Shown: piece after piece, positions 17,531 through 26,148 of the stretch | Layout of the letters: each line of letters opens with the position of its first letter | How positions within the stretch are numbered: position 1 is the stretch's first letter | NCBI RefSeq assembly: GCF_026340565.1 | Contig: NZ_JAPEPB010000001.1 | Location: 1,922,001-1,986,000, forward strand | Source of the DNA: Kitasatospora sp. NBC_01287 | GTDB taxonomy: Bacteria > Actinomycetota > Actinomycetes > Streptomycetales > Streptomycetaceae | Length of the DNA stretch: 64,000 nt | Reading direction: 5' to 3' | Made by a program: the position numbers and the translations under genes | The notes under the pieces: model-generated | The model's database searches: none | Seen by the model: only the letters and a program-made list of their open reading frames with translations | What the model was told of the DNA's origin: nothing

Positions 17531-18145
17531 TCAGATCAGTCGCTCCAGCTCCTCGGCCCGGCGCAGGTCCTTGGGGCGGCCGACGGCCCGGCGCATGGCG
17601 ATCAGGTCGGCGCGGGTGAGGTAGCGCAGCGCCGTACCGTCCAGCCCCGGGACGGTGAGCGCGCGCTCGGCGAAGCCCGCCACGTCCAGGCTCCCCCAGG
17701 GCAGCGCCGGGGTGCAGCAGTCGCCGCTCGCGCTCGGGGTCGCGAAGTCGAGCTTGGGGAGCCGGAACGCGGCGGGGGCGCAGGGCAGCTCGGCGCCGTC
17801 GTCGTCGGTGAGGCGAGCGCCGAACGCGCCGAAGGCGGCGGCCATCGCGGCGGCCCGCTCGGGCGCGCCGTCCCAGAGCAGATCGAGGTCGCCGGTCAGC
17901 TCCTGGGAGCCGTGCAGGATGCCCGCGACCTGACCGATCACCACCACCCGGGCACCCTGGCGGTCGAGTTCGGCGAGCAGCGGCAGCGGGTCGAAGCCGA
18001 TCGCGCTGTCGGTGGCGACGGTGCCCTGGTGATCGTCGGCGTCATCATGGGTCAGCCCGGTGGCGACCCGGCCCCGCACCAGCTCGGCGGTGCGGGTGAC
18101 GGCGAGCCGCAAGCGGTCCACGGGGGACGGGGGGCTGACGGCCAT
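17531..18145 (-). CDS. Nucleotidyltransferase-fold protein (MNT/AbiEii-like)
   Basis: 204 residues from the ATG at 18145, which has GAGGAG upstream; a longer frame to 18271 crosses a palindrome and is not supported. The core VVVIGQVAGILHGSQELTGD followed by LDLLWDG contains a nucleotidyltransferase-like G-x-A...HGS...TxDLDL pattern. The C-terminal LTRADLIAMRRAVGRPKDL resembles the region after the catalytic domain in stand-alone antitoxin/toxin NTases. In this family such proteins transfer nucleotides or act in type IV toxin-antitoxin pairs, but no partner gene is adjacent, so the role is open. Confidence 0.65.
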   Translation of the reverse strand: MAVSPPSPVDRLRLAVTRTAELVRGRVATGLTHDDADDHQGTVATDSAIGFDPLPLLAELDRQGARVVVIGQVAGILHGSQELTGDLDLLWDGAPERAAAMAAAFGAFGARLTDDDGAELPCAPAAFRLPKLDFATPSASGDCCTPALPWGSLDVAGFAERALTVPGLDGTALRYLTRADLIAMRRAVGRPKDLRRAEELERLI

Positions 18146-18241
18146 CCTGCTGCTCCTCTGCGACGGTTCATCGGGCGGTGGGAGTCGACCACTGCGGTTG
18201 CCGAGTTGTCCACCGATTTCCGCGGAAGGCGCTTGCGGCGC

Positions 18242-18284
18242 TAACAGATAACAGATTTCAGATTCTGTCATCTGTTATCTGTTA
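18242..18284. repeat. AT-rich 14-bp inverted repeat between two minus-strand genes
   Basis: Perfect 14-bp arms TAACAGATAACAGA (18242-18255) and its complement (18271-18284) around a 15-nt loop. It lies ~97 bp upstream of the nucleotidyltransferase-like gene and is strikingly AT-rich for this genome. Each arm holds a repeated AACAGAT half-site. It may be an operator or a hairpin. The neighbouring 18300-18380 has short direct repeats of CATCCGGCATCCG. This 350-bp intergenic region (18146-18495) holds no gene. Confidence 0.6.
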
Positions 18285-18430
18285 TCCGGGAGCTGGCATC
18301 GGCCATCCGTCAGCTGACAACTGACGTCCGGCGTCGGACATCCGGCATCCGACGTTCGGCATCCGGCATCCGGCATCCACAAGGGCGGGACGCACCAGCG
18401 CCTCCGCCACGCCCGCCACCCGCAGCACCG

Positions 18431-18479
18431 AAAACACCTGTGGCGCCACCCCTCCACCGGGAGGGACAGCGCCACAGGT
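18431..18479 (-). terminator. Terminator of the MFS transporter gene
   Basis: Read on the minus strand, an 11-bp stem (18469-18479 with 18436-18446) encloses an inner 6-bp stem and is followed by GTTTTC. It starts 17 nt after the MFS stop codon. Confidence 0.8.
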
Positions 18480-18495
18480 CACACGGGCAGGTGCC

Positions 18496-20001
18496 TCAGT
18501 GTGCCATCACCGGCACGTCGGCGATCTCGCCGTCACCGGAGGCAGCGACCATGTTGCTCTTGCCGCCGCCGTTCAGCAGCACCGAGGCGATGACGGCCGC
18601 GGCCAGCAGGATCCCGAAGGACCACCAGATCGCGGTGGCGAATCCGTGCACCGCGGCCTGGGCCTCGATCAGCCCCTGCAGCTGCTTGGGCGCCGCCGGG
18701 TTGAAGTGCGTCTTCATGAACGCGGCGGTCGCGCTGGTCGCCACGGTGCTCAGCGCCGCGGTGCCGATCGCGCCACCGACCTGCTGCGAGGTGTTCACCA
18801 TCGCGGAGGCGACACCGGCGTCCTGCGGGCGAACCCGGAAGGTGGCCAGGCTCATCGCCGGCATGAACGCGGTACCCATGCCGAGACCCATCAGGATCAG
18901 GCCGGGCAGGATCAGCCAGTACGAGGAGTCGACCTTGATCTGGGTCAGGATCAGCATGCCCGCCGAGGCGACCAGGAAGCCCGGGCCCATCAGGAAGCGG
19001 GCGGGAACCCGGTTCATCAGGCGGGCGCCGATCTGGGTGGAGCCGGTGATCATGCCGGCCACCATCGGCAGGAACGCCACACCGGTCATGACCGGCGAGT
19101 AGGACAGGATGTTCTGCATGTAGTAGGTCAGAAAGAGGAAGAGACCGAACATGCCGATCACGGCCAGGCCGAGCGACAGGTAGGCACCACCGCGGTTGCG
19201 GTCCGTCACCACGCGCAGCGGCAGCAGCGGAGCGCTGACCTTGCTCTCGACCAGGGCGAAGCTGGCCAGCAGCACGGCGGCGGCGATGAACAGACCGATG
19301 GTCATGCCCGCGCCCCAGCCGTCCTCGGAGGCCTTGGTGAAGCCGTAGACCAGGGAGACCAGACCGCTGGAGACCAGCAGCACGCCGGGGATGTCGAGCT
19401 TGTTGCGGTTGCGGGTGCCCTCGGGCTCACGGACCACCAGCACCGCGCCGGCCACCGCGATGACCGCGAACGGCACGTTGATGAGGAAGGTCCAGCGCCA
19501 GTTCAGGTACTCGGTCAGCACGCCGCCGAGGATCAGGCCGATGGCGCCACCGCCACCGGCGATCGCACCGTAGATGCCGAACGCCTTGGCCCGCTCCTTC
19601 GCCTCGGTGAACATCACCGTCAGCAGCGAGAGCGCGGCCGGTGCGAGGAGCGCGCCGAAGAGGCCCTGCAGCGCGCGGGCGCCGATCAGCATCCCGGTGC
19701 TCTGCGCCGCGCCGCCCAGCGCGGAGGCGGCTGCGAAGCCGATCAGACCGGTCATGAAGGTGCGCCGACGCCCCCAGAGGTCCGATATCCGGCCGCCGAA
19801 GAGCAGCAGGCCGCCGAAGGCCAGCGCATAGGCGGTGATCACCCACTGGCGGTTGGTGTCGGAGAAGCCGAGGGTGCGCTGGGCCGAGGGCAGCGCGATG
19901 TTCACGATGGTGGCGTCCAGCACCACCATGAGCTGGGCCAGGCCGATGAAGCCCAGTGCCTTCCAGCGGTTGGGGTCGGCCTGCGGGACGGTTTGTGACA
20001 T
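18496..20001 (-). CDS. DHA2-type (14-helix) MFS multidrug transporter
   Basis: 501 residues from the ATG at 20001, which has AGGTGAG at proper spacing; an upstream GTG at 20013 is the alternative. Helix 1 carries LMVVLDATIVNIALPS, the motif D1 of drug:H+ antiporter family 2, followed by RISDLWGRRRTF (motif A) and the GGGGAIGLILGG motif C region in helix 5. About 14 hydrophobic helices are present. Family members export drugs or antibiotics using the proton gradient. The TetR gene just upstream, in the same direction, with palindromic sites before it, makes it the likely local regulator (inference). Confidence 0.9.
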   Translation of the reverse strand: MSQTVPQADPNRWKALGFIGLAQLMVVLDATIVNIALPSAQRTLGFSDTNRQWVITAYALAFGGLLLFGGRISDLWGRRRTFMTGLIGFAAASALGGAAQSTGMLIGARALQGLFGALLAPAALSLLTVMFTEAKERAKAFGIYGAIAGGGGAIGLILGGVLTEYLNWRWTFLINVPFAVIAVAGAVLVVREPEGTRNRNKLDIPGVLLVSSGLVSLVYGFTKASEDGWGAGMTIGLFIAAAVLLASFALVESKVSAPLLPLRVVTDRNRGGAYLSLGLAVIGMFGLFLFLTYYMQNILSYSPVMTGVAFLPMVAGMITGSTQIGARLMNRVPARFLMGPGFLVASAGMLILTQIKVDSSYWLILPGLILMGLGMGTAFMPAMSLATFRVRPQDAGVASAMVNTSQQVGGAIGTAALSTVATSATAAFMKTHFNPAAPKQLQGLIEAQAAVHGFATAIWWSFGILLAAAVIASVLLNGGGKSNMVAASGDGEIADVPVMAH

Positions 20002-20320
20002 GGGTGTACTCACCTAACGGCAGGAGTTGCTTACGGTCGGACGCGGCGGTGCCGCAACCCAGGAGACTCGGGGGCCGGACGGTCCCGGCCCACTGGTCAG
20101 CGATCGGCGAGGAGCGAACAGCGACGGATCGAGCGAGGTCCGCAGGTCGGACGGACCTGGCGGGCGAACAGTCGAGCAGAACCAGCGGAACGATCGATAC
20201 GAAAGGAACGAACAGAACGATCGGTACGAACAGAACCAACAGGACGAACGGAACGGAACGAACGAAGAGAATCAGGTCCAACGGAACGAACGGTCAGATG
20301 GGGCTCAGCGGGTCAGCGGG
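20002..20320. other. 319-bp region between the MFS and TetR genes with simple repeats
   Basis: No gene is seen. Bases ~20160-20290 are rich in degenerate GAACG/GAACAG repeats, and 20304-20343 contains one diverged plus four exact copies of the 8-mer GTCAGCGG, the last of which form the 3' end of the TetR gene. The composition differs from coding DNA nearby. Confidence 0.7.
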
Positions 20321-20343
20321 TCAGCGGGTCAGCGGGTCAGCGG
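20304..20343. repeat. 8-bp tandem repeat at the 3' end of the TetR gene
   Basis: Four exact GTCAGCGG units at 20312-20343, preceded by CTCAGCGG. Because 8 is not a multiple of 3, copy-number change would alter the C-terminus and stop position of the TetR protein (…PADPLTR). Confidence 0.8.
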
Positions 20344-21025
20344 GAAACGTAGGCCGCAGGTCCTCCAGGGTGGCGGCGCGCCCGGGCAGCACGGACCGCG
20401 CCGGTGAGCGCAGCCCGTCCAGGAAGAGCTGCAAGTGGCGGCGGACGAACATCTCGTTGCCCAGGCAGTTCTCGCTGCCGGGCAGCGGACGGGTCAGCCG
20501 GGCCAGCGCGACCAGCAGGTCGCCCGGGCCCACGTCGGGGCGCAGCACGCCGGCCGCCCTGGCCCGCGCCATCAGCTCCTCGACCACGCGCTCCATCTCC
20601 AGCCTGGTGGCGAAGAGTTGCTCGTCGTCCCGCAGGACGGGGTGCTCGGAGAGCATGGAGCACAGTGCCCCGATCTGCTCGTCGGCGGCCCCGTGCGCGA
20701 AGCGGCTGATCGCCTCGAACGGGTCCCCCGGATCGGCGAGGGCCTCCCGGGCCCGCTCCAGTCCGCGTTCCAGGACCGAGAGCGTGACCTGGTGGACCAA
20801 CGCGGTGCGGTCGGGGAAGTTGCGGTAGAGGGTGGCGTTGCCGACGCCGGCCTGCTTCGCGATCTCGTCGAGCGGCACGTCGGCGCCCTCGTCGGCGAAG
20901 AGCCGCCTGGCGGCGGCCAGGATCCGCTCCCGGTTGCGGGTGGCGTCCTTCCGGAGCCGGGGCGCCGCGGCGCGGATACCCGCAGCGATGGCGGAGCTGC
21001 ACGCACCCACCTGCTTGGTCTCCAT
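20321..21025 (-). CDS. TetR/AcrR-family transcriptional regulator (likely repressor of the MFS pump)
   Basis: 234 residues from the ATG at 21025, which has an excellent AAGGAGGG site; the frame extends to 21058 without support. The HTH spans about 30-85: RERILAAARRLFADEGADVPLDEIAK, then AGVGNATLYRNFPDRTALV, the TetR recognition-helix signature. The C-terminal ligand domain is all-helical and not diagnostic. The gene lies upstream of the MFS gene in the same orientation, and two matching 15-bp palindromes lie between its start and the divergent egt operon. Confidence 0.9.
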   Translation of the reverse strand: METKQVGACSSAIAAGIRAAAPRLRKDATRNRERILAAARRLFADEGADVPLDEIAKQAGVGNATLYRNFPDRTALVHQVTLSVLERGLERAREALADPGDPFEAISRFAHGAADEQIGALCSMLSEHPVLRDDEQLFATRLEMERVVEELMARARAAGVLRPDVGPGDLLVALARLTRPLPGSENCLGNEMFVRRHLQLFLDGLRSPARSVLPGRAATLEDLRPTFPADPLTR

Positions 21026-21041
21026 CGCGACCCTCCTTTCC

Positions 21042-21056
21042 GGGGACTCGCTCCCC
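21042..21056. promoter_or_regulatory. Operator-like palindrome 1 (GGGGA-N5-TCCCC) before tetR
   Basis: GGGGACTCGCTCCCC, 17 bp upstream of the TetR start. The same arms and spacing recur at 21081-21095, so these are probably twin binding sites for the adjacent TetR protein. Confidence 0.6.
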
Positions 21057-21080
21057 ACTTAGCTCGACTGTACTGCAAAC

Positions 21081-21095
21081 GGGGAGAACCTCCCC
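21081..21095. promoter_or_regulatory. Operator-like palindrome 2 (GGGGA-N5-TCCCC) before tetR
   Basis: GGGGAGAACCTCCCC, with centre 39 bp from palindrome 1 (close to four helical turns). It lies in the divergent region toward egtA, 166 bp from the egtA start. Confidence 0.6.
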
Positions 21096-21260
21096 ACATA
21101 TTTCCGCCCCGGCGGCTCCTTCGTCAGGTGTGAGGCGGGTCACCTCACTCGGTTGCCCACCCTGACCTGGGGGAATCGACACAGTGCGGCCGAGTGCCGG
21201 GCAACGCTGTATGGGCCGCCGCAGACTGGGCAAGAAGACCTGGTTGTCCTGCTCCGGATC

Positions 21261-22640
21261 ATGAGGACGGTGAGCTCAGTGAATCTCGCACGACCGTCGA
21301 GCCCTTCCCTCGACAGCAAACCGCAGGCACCGCCCACGGTGACCCCGCTGACCCAGTCGTCCGCCGAGGCGTACGTGGCCAGCACCTGTTTCAAGATCGG
21401 ACCTCCCGGACGGGTCGGGGTCGAGCTGGAATGGCTCGTCCACGACTCCTGTCGCCCCCACACCGCCCCCGACCCCACCCGGGTGGACGCCGCACTCGAC
21501 TCGCTGCGGCTGTCGCCCGAGGACCCGCTCCTCCCGCACGGTTCCCGCCTCACCCGCGAGCCCGGCGGCCAGGTCGAGCTCAGCTCCCCCGCCGCCGACA
21601 GTCTCGCCGACTGCGTCGAACTCACCCGTCGCGACCTCGCCACCCTGCGCGCCGCCTTCGCCGCCCAGGGCTTGACCCTCGCCGGCTACGGTACCGAACC
21701 CCACCCCAGGGAGCGCGAGGTGACCCTTCGTCAGCCACGTTACCTGGCGATGGAGGAGTTCTTCGGCCGGACCGGCCCCTGGGGAAAGATCATGATGTGC
21801 ACCACCGCCTCCACCCAGGTCTGCCTGGACGCCGGCACCGACGACACGAGCGGGCCCGACGGCCACCAGGGCTTCCGCGCCCGCTGGGAGCTGGCCCACC
21901 GGCTCGGCCCGGTGCTGGTCGCCGCGTTCGCCAACTCCCCGCTGCTGGACGGGCGGCCCACCGGCTACCGGTCCACCCGGCAGGCCGTCTGGTCCCGGAT
22001 GGACCCCAGCCGCACCCAGGCGCCCACCGACGCGGACGGCGACCCGCGCGCGGCCTGGGCCCGCTACGTGCTGGACGCCGCGGTGCTCTGCGTGCGCCGG
22101 CCCGAGGGGCATCCGTGGAGCGCCCCGGTCGGGCTGACCTTCCGCGACTGGCTGGCCCGGCCCGAGGCCGAGCGGCCCACCCTGGCCGACCTGGAGTACC
22201 ACATCACCACGCTCTTCCCCCCGGTCCGCCCGCGCGGCTACCTGGAGCTGCGGATGATCGACGCCCAGCCGGGCGACGGCTGGCTGGTGCCGGCCGCACT
22301 GGCCGCCGCGCTCTTCGGCGATCCGAAGGCCGCCGACGCCGCTCGCGCCGCGCTGGAGCCGCTGGCGGCCGCCACCGCCGAGCCCGGACCGCGCGGGCCC
22401 GCCTGGACCAGGGCCGCCACCCGGGGCATGGACGACCCGGTGCTGCGCCAGGCCGCGCTCGGCTGCTTCACGGCCGCCGAGAGCGCGCTGGCCGACCAGC
22501 CTGCGCTGAGCCACCTGCGCACCGCGCTGGTCGAGTTCGTCGAGCGCTACCCCGCCCGCGGCCGATGTCCCGCCGACGACCTGCTCGACGCACCAGTCGC
22601 ACCCCGCAGGCCCGCGCCCGAGGAGGACGCACCGTGCTGA
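21261..22640 (+). CDS. egtA: Glutamate-cysteine ligase EgtA (ergothioneine pathway)
   Basis: 459 residues. Makes gamma-glutamylcysteine, the sulfur donor for ergothioneine. The GCS2-type signature is present: FKIGPPGRVGVELEWLVHD near the N-terminus (ATP/Mg-binding VExEW), GGQVELSSP, and MMCTTASTQVCLDAG in the middle, with YLELRMIDAQPGDGW late. The start is taken as the ATG at 21261; a GTG-rich upstream extension to 21153 is possible. It is first of four translationally coupled egt genes and overlaps egtB by 7 nt. Confidence 0.9.
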   Translation: MRTVSSVNLARPSSPSLDSKPQAPPTVTPLTQSSAEAYVASTCFKIGPPGRVGVELEWLVHDSCRPHTAPDPTRVDAALDSLRLSPEDPLLPHGSRLTREPGGQVELSSPAADSLADCVELTRRDLATLRAAFAAQGLTLAGYGTEPHPREREVTLRQPRYLAMEEFFGRTGPWGKIMMCTTASTQVCLDAGTDDTSGPDGHQGFRARWELAHRLGPVLVAAFANSPLLDGRPTGYRSTRQAVWSRMDPSRTQAPTDADGDPRAAWARYVLDAAVLCVRRPEGHPWSAPVGLTFRDWLARPEAERPTLADLEYHITTLFPPVRPRGYLELRMIDAQPGDGWLVPAALAAALFGDPKAADAARAALEPLAAATAEPGPRGPAWTRAATRGMDDPVLRQAALGCFTAAESALADQPALSHLRTALVEFVERYPARGRCPADDLLDAPVAPRRPAPEEDAPC

Positions 22641-24070
22641 ACCCCGAACCGACCACCGAGCCCGGCACCGTGCCCCCCACCGCTCCGGCCTCCAGCGCCC
22701 CAGCCCCCGCCACCCCGGCCCCCGGCGACCTCGCCAACCTCGCCAACCTCACCGACGAGCGGCTGCGCGAGGCCATCGCCACCGAGCTGCTGGCCGCCCG
22801 CGACCGCACCGCCCTGCTGACCGACGCGGTGGACGACGGTGACCTCACCGCCCAGCACTCGCGCCTGATGTCGCCACTGGTCTGGGACCTGGCGCACATC
22901 GGCAACCAGGAGGAACTCTGGCTGCTGCGCAACGTCGGCGGCCGCGAGCCGATGCATCCGGAGATCGACCCGCTCTACGACGCCTTCGAGCACCCGCGCG
23001 CCGAGCGCCCCACGCTGCCGCTGCTGCCCCCCGCCGAGGCCCGGGCCTACGCCCGCGAGGTCCGCGGCCGGGTGCTCGACCTGCTCTCCGGTGTCCGGCT
23101 GACCGGAGCTCCGCTGCTGGAGGCCGGGTTCGCCTTCGGACTGATCGCCCAGCACGAACAGCAGCACGACGAGACCATGCTGATCACCCATCAACTGCGC
23201 AAGGGCGCCCCGGTGCTCACCGCCCCGGCCCCCGGGCCTGCCCCCACCGAGGGACTGCCGGCCGAGGCGGTCGTCCCGGCCGGCCCGTTCACCATGGGCA
23301 CCGACACCGAGCCGTGGGCACTGGACAACGAGCGCCCCGCGCACCAGGTCGACCTGCCCGGCTTCGCGATCGACACCACGCCGGTCAGCAACGCCGCCTA
23401 CCAGCGCTTCATCGAGGACGGCGGCTACCAGGAGCCGCGCTGGTGGGACCCGCTGGGCTGGGCGCACCGGACGAGCGCCCAGCTGAGCGCGCCGCTCTTC
23501 TGGAGCCGGCAGGACGGCCAGTGGCTGCGCCGCCGGTTCGGCCACCTGGAGCCGGTCCCGGCCGAGGAGCCGGTGCTGCACGTCACCTGGTACGAGGCGG
23601 ACGCGTACGCCCGCTGGGCCGGGCGGCGGCTGCCCACCGAGGCCGAGTGGGAGAAGGCGGCCCGGCACGATCCGGTCAGCGGCCGCTCCCGCCGCTTCCC
23701 GTGGGGCGACGCGGCGCCCGGGCCGCAGCACGCCAACCTGGGCCAGCGCCACCTGCGCCCCGCCCCGGTCGGCAGCTACCCCGAGGGCGCCTCCCCGTAC
23801 GGGGTAAGGCAGTTGATCGGCGACGTCTGGGAGTGGACGGCCAGCGACTTCACGCCCTACCCGGGCTTCCGGGCCTGGCCCTACCGGGAGTACTCGGAGG
23901 TCTTCTTCGCCCCGCCCGGGCAGCCGGCCGAGTACAAGGTGCTGCGCGGCGGCAGCTTCGCGGTCGCGCCGGTGGCCTGCCGGGGCACCTTCCGCAACTG
24001 GGACTACCCGATCCGCCGGCAGATCTTCGCCGGCTTCCGGACCGCCCGGGACCTGCTGGACGGCAGCTGA
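22634..24070 (+). CDS. egtB: Hercynine oxygenase EgtB (sulfoxide synthase)
   Basis: 478 residues from a GTG preceded by GAGGAGGA. A non-heme iron enzyme that joins hercynine and gamma-glutamylcysteine with O2. The N-terminal DinB-like half contributes the histidines: WDLAHIGNQEELWL and the H-x3-H in AQHEQQHDETM. The C-terminal half is formylglycine-generating-enzyme-like (HVTWYEADAYARWAGRRLPTEAEWE, ending in VLRGGSFAV, then FRNWDYPIRRQIFAGFR). An N-terminal Pro/Ala-rich stretch of ~35 residues is extra. The stop overlaps the egtC start as TGATG. Confidence 0.95.
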   Translation: MLNPEPTTEPGTVPPTAPASSAPAPATPAPGDLANLANLTDERLREAIATELLAARDRTALLTDAVDDGDLTAQHSRLMSPLVWDLAHIGNQEELWLLRNVGGREPMHPEIDPLYDAFEHPRAERPTLPLLPPAEARAYAREVRGRVLDLLSGVRLTGAPLLEAGFAFGLIAQHEQQHDETMLITHQLRKGAPVLTAPAPGPAPTEGLPAEAVVPAGPFTMGTDTEPWALDNERPAHQVDLPGFAIDTTPVSNAAYQRFIEDGGYQEPRWWDPLGWAHRTSAQLSAPLFWSRQDGQWLRRRFGHLEPVPAEEPVLHVTWYEADAYARWAGRRLPTEAEWEKAARHDPVSGRSRRFPWGDAAPGPQHANLGQRHLRPAPVGSYPEGASPYGVRQLIGDVWEWTASDFTPYPGFRAWPYREYSEVFFAPPGQPAEYKVLRGGSFAVAPVACRGTFRNWDYPIRRQIFAGFRTARDLLDGS

Positions 24071-24903
24071 TGTGCCGTCATCTCGCCTACCTGGGAGTGC
24101 CGGTGAGCCCGGCCGAGGTGCTGGTGGAGCCTCCGTACGGACTCTACCGGCAGTCCTGGTCACCCCGGATGCAGCGGCACGGCACGGTGAACGCGGACGG
24201 CTTCGGGCTCGGCTGGTACGCCGAGGGTGATCCCCAACCGGCCCGCTACCGCAGGGCGGTGCCGATCTGGGCCGACGAGAACCTGGCCGACCTGGCCCGG
24301 GTGATCCGCACCCCGGCCCTGCTGGCCGCCGTCCGCTCCGCCACCGCGGGGACGGCGGCGGGCGAGGCGGCGGCCGCCCCGTACACCGGGGACGGCTGGC
24401 TGTTCAGCCACAACGGCGCGGTCGGCGGCTGGCCGGCGGCGGCCGGCGAGCTGGCCGCGCTGCTGGCACCGGCCGACCTGCTCACTCTGGAGGCGCGCTG
24501 CGACTCGGCGCTGGTCTGGGCCCTGCTGCGGCGCCGGCTGCGGGCCGGGCAGGAGGTGGGCGACGCGTTGGCCGCCACCGTCGGCGAGATCGCCGCGGCC
24601 GTCGCCGAACAGCGGCAGGTGGCCCGGCTCAACCTGCTGGTCACCGACGGGCACGTGATCGCGGCGACCACCTGGGGCGACACCCTCTTCCACCGCCTGG
24701 AGCTCGGCCGCAGCGTGCTGGTCGCCTCCGAACCCGGCGACGACGGCCCCGGCTGGACCCCGGTGCCCGACCGCTCCGTCCTGCTGGCCACCCCCGAAGC
24801 GGTGACCGTCCGACCCCTGACCACCGCCGCACCCCGCGTCAACACCACCGGCGCGCCCCGCGTCAACACCACCGCCGCACCCCGAGAGGACCGGATCCGA
24901 TGA
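24070..24903 (+). CDS. egtC: Gamma-glutamyl-hercynylcysteine S-oxide hydrolase EgtC
   Basis: 277 residues. Class-II glutamine-amidotransferase (Ntn) fold: MCRHLAYLG supplies Cys2 as the N-terminal nucleophile, followed by NADGFGLGWYAEGDPQPARYRR and the WLFSHNGAV motif. It removes the glutamate from the EgtB product. The last ~25 residues contain a short duplicated PRVNTT segment. It overlaps both neighbours (TGATG with egtB, ATGA with egtD), which indicates a tightly coupled operon. Confidence 0.95.
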   Translation: MCRHLAYLGVPVSPAEVLVEPPYGLYRQSWSPRMQRHGTVNADGFGLGWYAEGDPQPARYRRAVPIWADENLADLARVIRTPALLAAVRSATAGTAAGEAAAAPYTGDGWLFSHNGAVGGWPAAAGELAALLAPADLLTLEARCDSALVWALLRRRLRAGQEVGDALAATVGEIAAAVAEQRQVARLNLLVTDGHVIAATTWGDTLFHRLELGRSVLVASEPGDDGPGWTPVPDRSVLLATPEAVTVRPLTTAAPRVNTTGAPRVNTTAAPREDRIR

Positions 24904-25874
24904 CCGCCTTCGAGCTCACCCGTCTGCTCCCCACCGACCACTTCGCCCAGGCGCTGCGCGCCGACGTGCGCGCCGGGCTGACCGCGCCGGCCAAGTGGCT
25001 GCCCCCGAAGTGGTTCTACGACAAGCGGGGCAGCGAGCTGTTCGAGGACATCACCAGGCTGCCCGAGTACTACCCGACCCGCGCGGAGCGGGCCATCCTG
25101 ACCGCCCGGGCCGGCGAGATCGCGCGGGCCACCCGGGCCCGCACCCTGGTCGAACTGGGCTCCGGCTCCTCGGAGAAGACCAGACTCCTGCTGGACGCGC
25201 TGCGCGAGCTCGGCACCCTGGAGACCTACGTGCCGGTGGACGTCTCGGAGAGCGCGCTGCGCGAGGCCGGGCGGTCGCTGGCCGCGGACTACCCGGGGCT
25301 GACGGTCCACGGGGTGGTCTCCGACTTCACGGCGAGCCTGGACCTGCCGCGCGCGGTGCGGGCGCCGCGGCTGGTGGCCTTCCTCGGCGGCACGCTGGGC
25401 AACCTGCTGCCCGCCGAGCGGGCCGGCTTCCTGGCCGCGCTGCGCGCCGAACTGGCCCCCGGCGACGCGCTGCTGCTCGGCACCGACCTGGTCAAGGACC
25501 CGGCGGTGCTGGTGGCGGCGTACGACGACGCGGCCGGGGTGACCGCGGAGTTCAACAAGAACGTGCTCAACGTGCTGGACCGCGAGCTGGAGGCGGGCTT
25601 CGACCCGGAGGCCTTCGAGCACGTGGCGCTCTGGGACGCGGAGCAGGAGTGGATCGAGATGCGGCTGCGCTCGCGGCGGGCGCAGCAGGTGGCGGTCCCG
25701 GCGCTCGGCCTGACCGTGGAGTTCGCCGCCGGTGAGGAGCTGCGCACCGAGATCTCGGCGAAGTTCCGCCGCGAGCGGGTGGCGGACGAACTGGCCGCCG
25801 CCTCCTTCGAGCTGCGCCACTGGTGGACCGACCCCGAGGGCCGGTTCGGCCTCTCGCTGGCGGAGCCCGTCTAG
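24900..25874 (+). CDS. egtD: L-histidine N-alpha-methyltransferase EgtD
   Basis: 324 residues. Trimethylates histidine to hercynine with SAM, the first step of the pathway. Signatures: KWLPPKWFYDKRGSELFEDI at the N-terminus, the SAM site LVELGSGSSEKTRLLL, VPVDVSESAL, FLGGTLGNLLP and LLLGTDLVKD. No egtE-type PLP lyase follows, so the last C-S cleavage must be done by a gene elsewhere. The stop codon TAG (25872-25874) is made of a target-site TA plus the first base of an inserted 186-bp element. Confidence 0.95.
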   Translation: MTAFELTRLLPTDHFAQALRADVRAGLTAPAKWLPPKWFYDKRGSELFEDITRLPEYYPTRAERAILTARAGEIARATRARTLVELGSGSSEKTRLLLDALRELGTLETYVPVDVSESALREAGRSLAADYPGLTVHGVVSDFTASLDLPRAVRAPRLVAFLGGTLGNLLPAERAGFLAALRAELAPGDALLLGTDLVKDPAVLVAAYDDAAGVTAEFNKNVLNVLDRELEAGFDPEAFEHVALWDAEQEWIEMRLRSRRAQQVAVPALGLTVEFAAGEELRTEISAKFRRERVADELAAASFELRHWWTDPEGRFGLSLAEPV

Positions 25875-26059
25875 GTGTACTGACAGTGATGATGGACGTG
25901 ATGACGCTGCCGGCGGGTCTGACCCGTGTACCGACTGACGTTTCGACTGTCCTGTTGTGGATGTGTCGGCCCGTCGGCGGCGTCATCACGCACGCGGCCG
26001 GACGGGCGTTCGTGACTTCATAGGAGCCTGGCCAGAGGCCCCGTCACTGTCAGTACAAC
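25874..26059. mobile_element. 186-bp MITE-like element with TA flanks
   Basis: Terminal inverted repeats GGTGTACTGACAGTGA (from 25874) and GTTGTACTGACAGTGA (reading inward from 26059) differ at one position, with a perfect 13-bp core (25877-25889 and 26044-26056). The element is flanked by TA on both sides (25872-25873 and 26060-26061), the target typical of IS630/mariner-type transposition. It holds only a 44-codon frame (about 25887-26021) with no recognised domain. The right TA is also the left TA of the adjacent IS630 element. Confidence 0.7.
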
Positions 26060-26148
26060 TAGTGCTCTGACCGAATAGGTTCGCCGGGTTGGCGGTGCCA
26101 CCGTCCGGACCGGTTGGATGTGGGCGGACATCCGAGGTGTGGGGAGGC

